Positions 1 through 12,702 of a stretch of 64,000 nucleotides of DNA are shown one piece after another. Source of the stretch: Conoideocrella luteorostrata. Lineage: Eukaryota; Ascomycota; Sordariomycetes; Hypocreales; Clavicipitaceae. The stretch is taken from positions 62,001 through 126,000 of the forward strand of contig JASWJB010000036.1 of the NCBI GenBank assembly GCA_032433595.1. Reading direction: 5' to 3'. The notes beneath the pieces are model-generated. The model was not told the origin of the DNA. It saw only the letters and a program-made list of their open reading frames with translations, and did not search any database. How positions within the stretch are numbered: the stretch's first letter is position 1; every line of letters starts with the position of its first letter. Made by a program: the position numbers and the translations under genes.

Positions 1-1629
1 CTGAAGATAGAACCGCTGCTCAGCCCGCCTTGCCGGGGCAGGTAAGGCTCAAGCAATTTCCGGGATTGTGACAGGTTGCCCCGATGAATTACTCCAAGTG
101 CAGCCGTAGCGGTGAACTTGGACCAGTTGACTGCCTTGCCAAGCCATTCCAAGTTGTCTCTGAAAAATTTGTCGTTGGTTGTGCCCTGGTTCATGAATGC
201 ATTGCAAAAGGTGACGGCGGTATGGAAAATCGAGTTGCGACCTTCAAGGCTATCACGAACTTTGTTCAAGATGCTCAAATCTGTATGGTTGTTGCGATAC
301 AGGAACTCAAGGTTCAAGCGAATGGTCTTGGACCCATCAAGAATAGAGCGAATGTTTCGGTAAACCTTAGCATCGTTATCAGAGAGACTTTCTTCAGACG
401 TCTCTTCTTGATTTTCAAGAAGAGGCTCGCTTTCAGCTGGCTGCTCCGATTCCTCGACTTCCTCTTTAGGCTCTTTAGGTGAGGGTAAAGAAGCTAGAAC
501 TTTCCCCAAAAACTCTTGGGTTCCATTGTCGTATAAATCGAATGCTATCTGATAAGCGTTGGCGACGGAGGTCTGGTCACCGTTGGAAACCAAGGTGCGG
601 AGCATTCGAGAGGCTTCTTCGTCCGAATTCAAGTATACAACACATCTTGCGATGGCGAAGTAATCGGGGCTTGGAATATCGTTCAAGAGGTCGAGAATCA
701 ACCGCAGAATTTCAGTGCGGAAGCTGCGCTCTTGTACTATGTCCATGCAGATGCCCAGAGTGTATTCCATGAGTTCCTCGGTTGGACCCTGAACACCGTC
801 TTGAGCTTTGGATTTGGCATTTTTCTCATCTTCACTAGCTTGTTTGATGACACGCCGCAAAACATCAAGGTTCCTCGCCTCTACAGCAATGCCAACCACT
901 TGTCTATATCGTCCTTGCTTCAAGCAGCTAGCAAACAGACGCTCGATGATGCGCTGCAGCGAAGATTCAGCGGCTTTATCGGGTAGCTCCGCAATGGAGC
1001 TGGATCGACCCTGCTTGACTACAGGTTGGAAAGTAGCATCGAGTATGGTGTTGTCGAGAGAGGCGCGCGAAAGTAGGGATTTAGGCGGCAAAGTCGTATG
1101 AGAAAACGGCGTTGTTGGGGACATGACAGCGCTATCGGATGCATTGGAAAAGGTGGTTGTCAGCTCAGGAAGATCGGTTTTCTTGAACGCTCGCGGCTTT
1201 GAGTTTTTTGCAGCTGTAGTAGCGATGTACTGATCAACGCATTTAGAGATGATAGTCTCCTCAAACTCGCCGGGAGCGTCCAACTTGAAGAGATCTCCAG
1301 CAGCTAGCGCAAAGACCATGCTCTCGTTGTATGCTTGTAGGTGATAAAACACCTTGGCAAGAACAAGGGCGGCGAGCTGGCGTTCAGGAAAGGAGTCATC
1401 TTCGTACAGGGCCTCACTGAAAGTAATATTAATTCTCGCGATCTGTGTTGGGTATGAAGCCGATAAAAGACAGTAGAATGGCAGCTTACATTTGGCTGAG
1501 AGAACTGGCGACTTCAGTCCAAACGGTGTCAATGTCGTCGTTCAGAGTCTGCAAAGCGAAGATCTTAAGCTCAGGTTCTTCATCAGCTAGGAAGGCTAGC
1601 ACGCCAGTCGCAGATACAAGGCCAGGCAT
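1..1629 (-). CDS. rpn2: 26S proteasome regulatory subunit RPN2 (N-terminal part; gene runs off the left edge)
   Basis: This is the largest non-ATPase subunit of the 19S proteasome base, a scaffold that helps recruit ubiquitin receptors and deubiquitinase in nucleus and cytosol. The protein starts MPGLVSATGVLAFLADEEPE with the ATG at 1629-1627. Exon 1 is 1629-1490, a 73-nt GT-AG intron covers 1489-1417, and exon 2 runs from 1416 past position 1 without a stop. The junction restores SQIEALYEDDSFPERQLAAL, which is characteristic of RPN2. About 518 residues are visible, including an acidic Glu-rich stretch (SPKEPKEEVEESEQPAESE). The C-terminal proteasome/cyclosome repeats lie outside the window. 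An upstream in-frame extension exists but lacks RPN2 character, so I chose the inner ATG. It is divergent from cet1. Confidence 0.93.
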
Positions 1630-3156
1630 GATGATACAGTCGGCGACGTATGAAGGCCGGGAAGGGAGTAGCTTCCGAATCGTCAGGAAGAGACAGATCT
1701 GGCACAAATGCCGGAGCGGACAGAAAAACAAGTCGAATTGGGTAGTCGAAAAGAGCGACCAGTAGATGAAATAATATATTATCACGCTGCAAAGTAGTCA
1801 AGGGAGAGGGGGGGATAAAGACGTCGTATACAGAGGAAGAAAGTTGGAAGGAAGTGGTGATTGCTCTCGGATTTGCCGTGAGCAGGCACGACGTGATCCA
1901 CGTCAGGCACAGCTCTGCCTTGAGAGTGCACGGACCACCAAAACCTAGCGAACCAAGCGGAAGATTTCTTACCCTTGAGAAAGTGAGCTACGTGACTCCT
2001 CACGTGATGACGTGTCCTTTAACTGCTGTTTTCATGCTCATGGCTTAGTACCATCCATATTATTATGGCCTTGCATTACTTGACAGGTTCATAGCTGCTT
2101 TAGGGTTGGTCCTGACTCCCGCAAAGCTTGGTGTTTCCCGCCGCTTTTGTGTAGAAGATACTGTTTAGCTGGTTTATATTCTGTGGTTATCGAAGTAACG
2201 CTCCCGTGCGATGACGAGCAAGCAACTAAATTCCTCAACGCTTTTCGCCTTATCATGCAATATCATTTTTCATATGTTAAACCAATAATTTCACCAAAAT
2301 AGAATCCATTCAGAAAATTTTGAAGTAAAATATATCCTACATTTAGACAACGGTTGAGGCATCTGTTGTGCAGAACCTTGCATTGCGAGCGAACTTGCTG
2401 CCAGTGTTTATTCTTCTTTTAATGCCAAAAGTGCAAAGTACAAATAACTAGGCACTAATTAATTCAGGACATGTGCACGACCATTTCCGCCTCCGTCGTC
2501 TGTGCTGTTGGTTGCTTGTTCGTGCTGCCTGTCGTTCGCTGGGTCGGGGTTTTGTCTAATCTGCTGGTCTGCACCCGGCGCTGCACCCATAAAAAAGTGT
2601 CGCTGCCAGCGCATTCGCAGAATTGCCCAACTCCTTCCATCTGTCCTCATACTAATCGACTCTGACATCCAACACCAGTTCACCTCACTGCCATTGCAAT
2701 CCTATCACTCTCAAGTCGTCATGCTTCCGTTAGAGTCCGAGTAAAAGATAGCAGCGATTTTCCTTTTGCCTGCGTCCGGCATCGCGACTACGTTCTACCG
2801 TCTCGACTGCGTTAAGCTTAGTCCTGCTCCCCGCGCCCTCGCCAACGTCGTCGTATATTCGGACATTGGGGGCAGCGACTTCTATTCGACTAAATTACAG
2901 CGTGAAAATGTCCACTTGCGATTGCGATTCGCCGATCCCGATCGCATATGCCGCGCCGTCGATGATTTTTTGAGACGCACTCTCAATCGTCGCTGCTATC
3001 CAAGGACCTGTGGACTTGGACAGAGCAGAGAGAATCTGTTGGAGTACGCCTTCACGAGCTACACATCAGATATCCCTTTCCCCTAACGAGCTCATAACCC
3101 AGCCAATAAGCACATAAGTTCGGACGACGCCAGCGTGAAATTCGATAGAAATAATC
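1630..3156. other. Divergent intergenic region between rpn2 and cet1
   Basis: This 1.5-kb region should hold both promoters and the 5' leaders. It is AT-rich at about 2040-2460 and pyrimidine-rich nearer cet1. A plus-strand open stretch at 2766-3086 has no recognisable family and no supporting splice context, so I read it as leader sequence. I see no RNA gene or repeat here. Confidence 0.6.
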
Positions 3157-5723
3157 ATGGACCTCCGTTCAGTACTCAACACGTCAGACAATGGCGATCG
3201 TGGGCCACCTAAGGCTCCGCCTACGCCACAGCAACAACATCAGACCAGACCATCGCAAAGCCCTGCTCAATACGGGTATCACGAGTACGGCCAACCGCCA
3301 CCACACCCGTCCCCGGGCAAGCCTGTAGGTCAGGACTATCCCCTCCATGTTCAACAGCAGCCAACGACTGCATACCCTCCATCTCCGTATCAAAATTCTG
3401 GTCCCCAATACGCAGCGCGTCCTTCGCAGCCTCACCACCCTCATCACGCCGGATCCATCCATGATGCGAGATCTCCTGGTGGCATGCCCGCGCCAGCTCA
3501 GTCACCGTATCGTCCTATGCCGACGCAGTCCAATGCTCCAGTGGGTTCATCGGGGTACCCGTTCCCCTCCACACATGGTTCTCAAGAAACTGCCAGCCCT
3601 AGCCAACGACATCATTATCCACCTGGGCATTATGCACAGCAGCATCAGGGCCAAGAACCATATCCTCACAGAGAAGCTGTACATTCGTCTGGTGTCTATC
3701 TGCAGCAGCATCAAGTGCCACAAACACCCCCGATCAGCACTGTTACCGGCCCTTCACAGCAGTATATTCACCAGCGATCGCAGTCGGCACAGTCAACACC
3801 AACACCGACTTCTGCACATAGCCAGCAACATTTCGGCCAGTCACATACTCGCGGAAGCCCAGTTCAAGCGACACGTTCCAGTGTTGAACATCGTCACCCG
3901 TCACAGCCTCCGACCCCCCTGGGCCCGCCTCAGTTGACCGGTTCTCGCCCTCAACCGGGACCACCGACGAATTTTGCACAACCACCGAGCCCTTACCAAC
4001 ACAGGATGGCGTCTATCGGCAATGGTCAGCAACCGCAGTCGCCGGCATCAGTTAACGCACCTCTTCGTCGAATATCCGGACCAGGTCATCAAGAGTCTCC
4101 TGCGGCGGATTCCCACCGACGCTCTAAATCCTTTCACTCGCGGGAACACAGTCTGTCTGTCAGCCCTCGAACTCGAGTGGCTTCTATTGCCAGCATCTCT
4201 GATCGTATCTTGGCTTCTCCAGTCGACAACGAAAAAAAATCTATTTCAGCGACCCAGAATCTGACCGCAGACGCAGATCATGCAGCGACGCCGGCGAAAC
4301 GCAAGTTAGATGACCGCAACCTGAGTCCTAAGGAACTAGAACACAGGGAAACTCGGCCACCGCCTGGTGAGCTGAATGGAGGTTACTCTGGGACTGCGGA
4401 GCTGGTTTCGTCGCCTTCCGTGCCGAAGAGAAAGCATCGACGCCGATCGCAGCCACCGATTTGGGCTCAAAGTGCTGCCACACTCGGTGATAAAATGCCA
4501 CTTAGCGCCAATTTTGTCCTCCAGAAAAGAGCACACTCTCACCTTAATGGGAAAAGGGACAGTGGGAGTAAGGGCGATCGCCAAAGTCGACATGCTTCAC
4601 CCGAGGCAGCCAGAATGTCAATGTCTACTGCATCGAAATCGGCCCCTCCAACCGCAGAACCTGGACCCCAAGATATATTGGGTCCATGGGAAGCAACTAT
4701 CACAGGTGTCAAACCTTCCGAAGAAATGTCAAAGACGGTTGCTGACTTCATTTTTATTCATGTTGTGAATAACCCTGACATTAAAGAGATAATGAGCAGA
4801 GGAATTCAATTTGAAATTGAAGCGAAACTTGGTACATTGATAGACAAAGACACCAATTACCGCGTGGATCGACTGCTGGACACCGAATGCATTCTTCATG
4901 ATAACGGTCGAGTAGCATTTAAAAGTAGTATGACGGAGGTGAGAGATTCCACATTTGATTCCGTTTTTTATCTTGTCAAATAAATCGCCCACCACCATAC
5001 TGACTAGAATTCCGCAGGCGCATCATAAAGCGTTCAACGACTTCCTAAACCATGTAGTCATTCAGACAGATCCCAGGGCCCCAAACCGCCGGGTTCAAGT
5101 ACATTACAAGCATAGAAAAGAGATCGATCGATATTTCGAACTCACCCCTGAACTGCAGAATCGGCTTCCAGGATGTGTAAGGTCCAGATTAGGGTCGCGC
5201 GCCAGAAATGTGAAGGCTCGTGTTACATACGATCAAAAAACGGGGGAGGTTCTTAACAAGATTGTCAAGGCAAGAGTAGCAGACATTGACATACACATGC
5301 CGGCGAATCCGATGGACTGTCGACTAAGCATCAATCTCGAAATGAATTGGGACGGTCCATCGCAAGAACTGGAGCAGCTTGGGCCAATTCAAAACGACAA
5401 GTCTTCAGACAGACAAAAAGACCGCTTGAGCTACACCCAGGGCCACTATCAAATCGATCTCACACAAGTAACTTTATCAAATTCAGGCCCTGGAGTAAGA
5501 AATTTATTTTACCCAAAAAATCGACCTTCATGCTAACGCAAGAGAACAGAATACACAAAGAATGGACAAGGAACACGAGCTTGAAATCGAGTTGGCTTCT
5601 CCCATCGTAATAGATCAAGGTACAAAGGCTATGAATGGGGCACCTCATAGGTACCAGGAATTGATCGAAGGCTTATTGGATAATGTACGTGTGCTGGCAC
5701 GAAAAGCCAGGGATTTTGGATGA
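3157..5723 (+). CDS. cet1: mRNA-capping enzyme beta subunit (polynucleotide 5'-triphosphatase, Cet1 family)
   Basis: The protein removes the gamma-phosphate from nascent pre-mRNA 5' ends, the first step of nuclear cap synthesis. Exons are 3157-4938, 5018-5494 and 5550-5723, with introns of 79 and 55 nt, giving 810 residues. Residues 1 to about 510 are a disordered Pro/Gln/Ser/His-rich tail; the catalytic tunnel domain fills the C-terminal 290 residues. The metal-binding ExE motifs of this fungal triphosphatase family are both visible: FEIEAKLG (E553, E555) and HELEIEL (E765, E767). GHYQIDLTQV lies near residue 736. The third exon is needed to supply the second ExE motif, and only the acceptor ending at 5549 keeps the frame. 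The start ATG follows in-frame stops and has an A-rich context. The long N-terminal tail is usual in filamentous fungi. Confidence 0.93.
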
Positions 5724-7146
5724 CGTGGGGGCTACGTCGACGGTAAAGGACGACGAAAGTTATACTGCTCTTGCTTGGTTGCCTAATACAGCGATGTCTT
5801 GGCTATCAAAAAAAGTGTTATATTGCTAACTGCGTGGTTCGGTCACTTGAGCGACATTTTCATACTTCATTTCTCAATTTGCTCTCTCCATACCGATAGC
5901 AGCAATACGTCGCATTCTATATGTTCATTTTAGGGCACGATGGAACGAGGAGGAACTTGTAATTAGGAACAGAGAACAAAAAACATCGTGGGCAGCTTGT
6001 ACTTGATATGGGACAAAAGGGCATGGCAGGATATGGACGGTTTACGAGCTGGATATGCAGCGCGGCGCACGAATTGACTTCACACCTCATTCATCCACAT
6101 TTTGGTAGACTTTTTCCTTGAGTCTGGATATGTGCAGCCACAGTAAATAGCTGATAGGCAAGGAGTCAGGGCGAGGATAAAAAACAAACTAAGCACAACA
6201 CATATGTTATTGGTTGAAGTTTCAGTTAAGACACATCACAGGGACTTTCCATTCAATGACCGTAAGCGATAGCTTGACATGAGGCAGCGAAGGCCGGACC
6301 GCATCATAGAAACAGCAATTCTGGCTCATATCAGACACAACAATGTCAAGATCCATTGTAGTCGGCTACGACCATATTGACACGCAATCATATGCGCCAC
6401 CGACTGACAGTTTAGCCTTGCCTGAAGACATGCAAATGAAAGAATTTTCAGCTGACATATGTCATACATCGATTCAAGCTCAAGTATATGCTTGGCGCCA
6501 TGCAATCTTGGTGGTGAGTGTCGTGCCTGCCTAACCACCATAGCGACAACCTATAAGATCAATATTATCATATTTAAATCAGTAGCAACTATTGGTTAGA
6601 AGGGAGGGCTCCAAATTTTGCCATACCCTCCTCTGTCAGTGGTTCTTAGTACCGGCGACCACCATGAGTAGGAGCGTTGGCGGAACAGACACTGCCCTTA
6701 GTTTAGCATTAGCTGTAGATGTACATCATGAACAAGCTGGTCGGTCTGTAGTAGGCAAAGAGCGACTCAACTTCTTGGTTACGGTCTTGAAGAACAAAAG
6801 GATTATGAGCTGAAGTCAGACTTCGGAGACCGCCCGGACATTTTGTCACAGGATATACTGATTCTCAATATCGATCGATGTTGATACTCAAGCGGAACAA
6901 GCTTCATTGCGTAGATTGTCCGTAAATCATTCTGTATCACAGTCTGTTTGAACAGCACAGAATCAATACTTGGTACAGTGCTAAGAGATGTTTTTCAGGA
7001 TCGCGAGCGATGTGAGCTAGAACGGACTATCACCGGCTTTGTTACTGTATCCCGGTAATGAAAGCGGGTAAGGGCGTCCGACTAGTAGTCACTGCAGTCT
7101 ATCACGCTTATCAGCGATGATTATCTGCGGAGGTATTGCACTGTCC

Positions 7147-7203
7147 GTACTCCGTACCCCGTACTCCAGAGGTCTTTCTATATCTGTACGGAGTACGGAG
7201 TAC
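7147..7203. repeat. Inverted repeat built from the GTACTCCGTAC motif
   Basis: The left arm, 7147-7167, reads GTACTCCGTAC followed by CCC and GTACTCC. The right arm, 7186-7203, is GTACGGAGTACGGAGTAC. The arms are reverse complements over at least 11 bases, with an 18-base AT-rich spacer. A further TACGGAGTA lies at 7311-7319. There is no coding potential across it. Confidence 0.8.
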
Positions 7204-8838
7204 AGGTTCGGGTTTTCTGATCCAATGAATGTATGCCCCCATTCGTGGATTCTGGTCCCGCCTATATCTGAAGCCCATCCGCGCCCTGTAAAAAGCGACA
7301 TCGGTCTCCATACGGAGTAACTTGATTTTGCGTTCACTCCCTATCTTGTCCAGAGAATGGTATCTTTTCCGGCAATGTACTTATTTATAGTAATATTACG
7401 GAACTGTAATTCGCTATCTGTGGTGCTTTATCTTTTAGCAATTGGTCTCTGATTGGAGGAGTCGCTGGCACCATGCTCTGTACAAATTTGAACTACGCTT
7501 CACTCGTCAATCTCCCAGCAAGCACCATCATTACTTATCTTTGTCCACTGGTATTCATAGATGCCTTGCTACTATCTCGGCTTCTCCATTAATATTTGGG
7601 TACTTCAATCGTGGCTTTGATCCAACACAGATGACGACGACGCCCCTGAGAATGCGAGCCATACTCGACAGCACATTATGTCGGAGATCGCCTGAGAGCG
7701 AACAAGGATACTTGAGGCAGTAGCGGATATGTCCGACAGTTGAATTATCTATGCTTTTGGGCTCTTCGAAAGGAGGGGGGGGTTGAGTAGCCGGAATCAG
7801 ACACCAACTTGAAGTACGCATGTAGGCGAACCAACGACATCAGCACTTAGCACGCAGCATGCACTTTTAGTTTTAGTCGCTCTTTAGGAACGAAAAGAAT
7901 AGGCTGCGGCGCTGTTTCTTGTAAAGAAACAGCTAGAGCATAATACATGACAGTATCAGTACTGGCTATTTTGTGTGGTGATGAGTCTGTACGCACTTGC
8001 ACCATGCTGCACGGGACTTTGTTGTATTGTTCGACGTGGTGGAATCCTGGTGGGCTTGCTTCGCCTGGCCAATTCTTCCCCGCATTTGCATCGCTTTTCG
8101 CATCCGCCATGGCCACTGAGCTGATGCATTACATCGTTCTTCAGCTCCACCACAGCAGTCGGGAAATTGCTGAGACAGAAAAAGACTATTGTAAATCAAC
8201 AGTCAATCTCCATGGTTCCATGGCTTCGGGCCCACACCAGGACAGTTGAGCAGTCCGTAGACACATGCTTAGTAGATTATATAACCATGCTGCGGCCATC
8301 TCCGGCTCCGCTGCAGCAAACTATCGAATTGACAGGTGTAGGGAACATGCCCAATTTTGTCAAGGTCAGGATTGTGCTTGTATGTATTGTGCACAACACT
8401 AATAGAACGGATACGTATGATAGCACGGAGGAACTTTCTTACATCCTTTTGCCGACCATGGAGCAAAATAAAAGGGACTTGACATCCCGCCCACATCGTT
8501 TTGATGCCGATCAAATCTAGTCATGCCACCAGCTTCACTACTGTTACCAGTCGTCAGCTTACGGCGTCATTAGCGAAAGTGCCACCGCTCCGCTCCAGTC
8601 GTCATCTCTCACATCGAACTCAAGTCTTCCACGTCGTGATCATTACACATTGCATTACTGACACCGAACCCAACTAACCGATTTACTTTAAAGTCGCTCG
8701 GAATAAATACTATTTTCAAGTGATAGTGACTGGCAAACGGCGGCTGCCAGGCGGTTCCGTTTAACTCAACTGCGCAAAACCTAAAACTGATACTACGCTC
8801 AAGCTCCTTCGCCAGGAGCACCCAAAAGCTTGACCGGT

Positions 8839-8899
8839 TTCAGCAGGTTTCCGATCAACAACCGCCAGGATTCAGCAGGTTTGCCTGATAATAACCGCT
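8839..8899. promoter_or_regulatory. Direct repeat with a GATA-type element upstream of the purine permease
   Basis: The 12-mer TTCAGCAGGTTT occurs twice, 32 bases apart (8839-8850 and 8871-8882). Each copy is followed by a related sequence ending in AACCGC (GATCAACAACCGC and GATAATAACCGC). The second copy contains TGATAA at 8886-8891, matching the core HGATAR bound by AreA-type nitrogen regulators in fungi. It lies about 100-160 bases before the permease ATG. A regulatory role is inferred; no UaY-type palindrome was seen. Confidence 0.4.
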
Positions 8900-8998
8900 C
8901 AATCTGTCCAGATCCCTTTCTGTCATCTCGCCACGCCTTCACTGCGCTGAACTCAGTATCATAACTAACATTTACTCGTTCCCGGTAACAGCGCGGCC

Positions 8999-10928
8999 AT
9001 GGATGAGGACCATGGACCAGATACCATTGTTGTACAGAACGCTTCGCATAGCAATGGCTTTGTTTCTCGAGTCGAAGCTCGCCTCAGATCCGTAATACGA
9101 GCCTTTACTACTCATAATGGCCTAATCGGCGATTATGACTATGCCTTTCTCTTTCGACCAACCCTCCCTTTTATGACCAAGAGCAACTATCGCAGTCCAT
9201 TCTTTGGAATCAACGATAAAATGCCCGTGTTTCTCGGGCTTCTTCTTGGTTTACAGCACGCTTTGGCCATGTTGGCAGGTGTAATTGCCCCTCCTCTCAT
9301 TCTTAGCGGCAGTGGAGGCGCGAATCTCGAGCCTGCTCAGCAACAATATCTAGTTTCTACGGCTCTGATTGTGTCCGGGATTCTGTCAAGTGTACAAATC
9401 AATAGGTTCCAAATTCCTAAGACATCGTAAGTTTAGCTTTTCACATTCCATGACCACTGAAGTGTGCATCGTCGCTCCTGATTTTATCCCTTCCGATTTT
9501 AGTCTTGAATGTGTTTTCAAACATTACCGCCAGAATGTATACTTATTAACTGCCGTTCTCCTTTACAGATACTTCATCGGCACCGGAGTACTTTCTGTAG
9601 TGGGTATATCGTTTAGTATCATCCCCATCGGCCAAGGCGCCTTTAAACAGATGTATACAAACGGATTCTGCCCATCTGACGAGCGCGGTAACCCTTTGCC
9701 GTGCCCCAATGGCTACGGTGCTTTAATCGGTACATCATCCGTGTGCGCCCTCGTTGAAATTCTAATATCGTTCCTTCCGCCCAAGGTTCTCCTTCGAATG
9801 TTCCCTCCGATTGTAACTGGTCCGACTGTCATGCTTATCGGCGTTCATCTAATCGAGAGCGGTTTCAAGGACTGGATGGGTGGAAGCGGACCGTGTTCCA
9901 ATCCAGCGGCTACAGGTGCTCAGGCCAGTTTCTTCGCCCTATGCCCTAATATCAATGCTCCGCATGCCTTGTCATGGGGTTCGCCAGAATATCTCGGCCT
10001 TGGATTTTCAGCTTTCATTACCATCATCCTTTGCGAGCGGTTCGGTTCCCCAATCATGAAGTCAACGTCTGTTGTATGGGGATTGCTCTTTGGGTGTATC
10101 ATTGCAGCTGCCTGTGGATATTTTGACCGGGCTGGAGTCGACTCAGCCCCCGTTGTGTCATTTATTTGGGTGCATACATTCCCTCTTTCGATATACGGAC
10201 CCCTGGTTCTGCCCATAATGGCAGTATTCGTGATATGCGCCACCGAAGCTGTGGGCGACATTACAGCCACATGCGATGTATCTCACATCGAACTCGAAGG
10301 ACGCATTTACGAGTCCCGGATTCAAGGTGGCCTTCTCACAGATGGCCTTAATGGCATCGTTGCGGCTATGATGACAATGACTCCCATGAGCAGATTCGCC
10401 CAGAACAACGGCGTCATTGCTTTGACGAGATGTGCAAACCGCAAGGCCGGCTTCGCGTGCTGCTTCTTCCTTATCGTCATGGGCATCTTTGCCAAGTTTG
10501 CGGCAGCTCTAGTAGCTATTCCATCTGCCGTGCTAGGAGGCATGACTACGTTCTTGTTCACTGCCGTGGCGGTATCCGGGATGGCTATTATTAACCGTGG
10601 GGCCTCCTTTAACCGACGCGCTCGATTCATTCTTACAGCCGGCTTAGCTTTGGGCTACGGTGCAACATTGGTGCCTACCTATTTCGACCATGTTTTCTCC
10701 TACTCGGGCGATAACCATGCCTTGAAGGGACTTCTGGATGCGATTGTTCTCGTCATGGAGACAGGATTTGCGATGACAGCAGCGGTCTGCATGTTTCTGA
10801 ACCTGGTGCTTCCTGATGAATTGGATGAGGATCTCGATGCAAGAGCTGTTGAGTTGACAAGAGTGAATACTCCCCCAGGGAAGGAATCTGGATCAAATGA
10901 AAGAGAGGCTAGTGTTCCGTTGGCATGA
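8999..10928 (+). CDS. Uric acid/xanthine permease, NAT/NCS2 (nucleobase-ascorbate transporter) family
   Basis: This is a plasma-membrane proton symporter for purines, resembling Aspergillus UapA/UapC. Exons are 8999-9426 and 9569-10928 with a 142-nt intron; the joined protein has 595 residues, normal for the family. The substrate-site QH pair is in LGLQHALAM in the first transmembrane helix. The NAT signature QNNGVIALT is at about residues 421-429 in FAQNNGVIALTRCANRKAG. Multiple hydrophobic helices and charged cytosolic tails are evident. The junction reads QIPKTSYFIGTGVLSVVG. The upstream direct repeat with TGATAA suggests nitrogen-source control. I cannot separate uric acid/xanthine from other purine specificity by eye. 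Confidence 0.92.
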
Positions 10929-12702
10929 GCTGTACAGTAGGATGGGTTGTCATTGTTTTAATTTGATGAATTACAAAAAGAGCAAAAACGGCCGTCCTTC
11001 TTCTGAGCCTCTTGTGACTGTGGACGACTCGTACGCTAAAGAACTTGAGCAGGGGCGGTGGTTTTATCCGCCAATTGGTGTATTGCCTGTTTAGTAGGGT
11101 TGGATTATGCTGGCAGTATAATTTAGTATCTAATGTCGGGATATATGAGCAGTGAACAAGCTCACAGGACGGAGAGCATAACCAACTATGATGCTTCCAT
11201 TGAGCTTAGCTCAGTCCCATATTTCACAATTCTGATACAGGGTGGTCCTGATCATTCGTCACATCGATGATTGAAGTAACATTGCATAACCTGGCGTAAT
11301 TTTGCGAGTTCCATTGGACAGACTCTAGGATTGGCGTGGTTTCCTTTGACAACTTGAGATTTCTGAAGCAAGATTTCTGAAATTGGATACAAGAAAACGG
11401 TGTTGTGGTTCACTCCGTCAATTATATTTGCCTTCACATCATGGTGATCATTTAAAGCGAATGCATGGTATATGCCTCCGGCATGTCAGGAGGGGCGGGA
11501 TTAGAAAAAAAAGAGTCTATGTCGGCGGTGTATGGCGTTTTGCCATCAATTGGAACAAGCGAGGTAAGCCTGCAGAGATGCTTTGCCGGGCCCGACTGTT
11601 TATTATCGCTGCCCTTTAATATTTTCTTTTCGGAATGGAATGATCCAAAGAGTTGGTTGCTCACCAGGACGCCGGTAGTGAAAGTCAATTGGATGGCATA
11701 GATTATATTTCCGCCAGAGAGCGTGAAGGTGCCAATGAAGTAGTTACCACGTCACGTTACCGCTGTTGAGTGCTTCAATATATATTCGCACATATTTTCT
11801 TTTCCTTTTTTTTCCCGGTCCCGCAAGCAGGACCGGTGTGTCATGCAATGCAATCATGGCTACGTGCGTAATATTCCGTATTGTACTCCTCCGTAATCCC
11901 CGTACATTTAGCTATTCCATTTCGCCCCGAGCTGTATCTGCTGTCGCCACCGGAGCAACTATTGTCCGATTCATGTTGGGGGTTGTGAATTGAAACATGG
12001 ATAAAACGACTTCGCGGACTCTGAATTCAAGAATTGCCACCCAAAAAGACACCAGTCAGCAATCCTTCCGGACTAGAACCTCCGTGGGGCTTGAAATGCC
12101 TGGTTGATATTTTCCCCACCCGCCCTCATGATGCTTGCCTGACCACCCATTGCCCTGATCAGCCCCACGCCCTTGTGATCGCTAATAATCCCACACCACC
12201 AATGGCACGCCTCGACCGTGCAGCAAAGAAACCTTTAACCCACATTAGCAATGAAATACGATGCGAATAAACGCAGGTGAACTGAGGTCCCTCCCTAGCT
12301 GCGAGGTACTCCCGTACTCCTGTCAACGGCCTGTGATACGGCTGAGGGGTATGGATGGCCGTTTCAAATCCTGCTAGCTATAGTAGCGGCAAAAAGTGAA
12401 CGAATCAGCATACGCATACCACCAGTGGCGGTCGCGCTTTGCCTCTTTTCGTCAATGTAAGCATTCTTGCAGTGTCACCCGAATGAGGTCTGGTCTGTCT
12501 TTCTCTGGAGACGCCCCTTGGTCCGATATTTGGGACTCTCGATCTCCGGACCTTTCTGAAGTTCCGAGGATCGAGACTCCAACTCGGCCCGTTCAACCTT
12601 CATCTCACCACCGAAGATACCGCTAGCACGCCGTGGACCGAATCCGATGGGAGCGTCAGTTGATGAGCATAGATACGACACAGACCCGTTCATATAAGGG
12701 TT
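10929..12702. other. Intergenic region without supported genes
   Basis: This holds the 3' flank of the permease and the promoter of the next gene. Variant motifs related to TACTCCGTA occur near 11883-11894 and 12306-12318 (TACTCCCGTACTCC). Open frames here are short, overlap on both strands and match nothing I recognise. Confidence 0.5.

Larger units (their letters stand above)
5724..8998. other. Gene-poor interval with TACTCCGTA inverted repeats
   Basis: No ORF in this 3.3-kb stretch resembles a known family; open frames on both strands overlap and look random. It contains four exact copies of the dispersed motif TACTCCGTA/TACGGAGTA (7148, 7187, 7194, 7311), three of them forming an inverted-repeat cluster. 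The last 200 bases are the promoter and leader of the purine permease. Confidence 0.6.

Noticed and set aside
84..1101. Plus-strand ORFs over the first kilobase
   Set aside because: They are antisense shadows of the rpn2 exon, whose minus-strand frame is continuous and recognisable.
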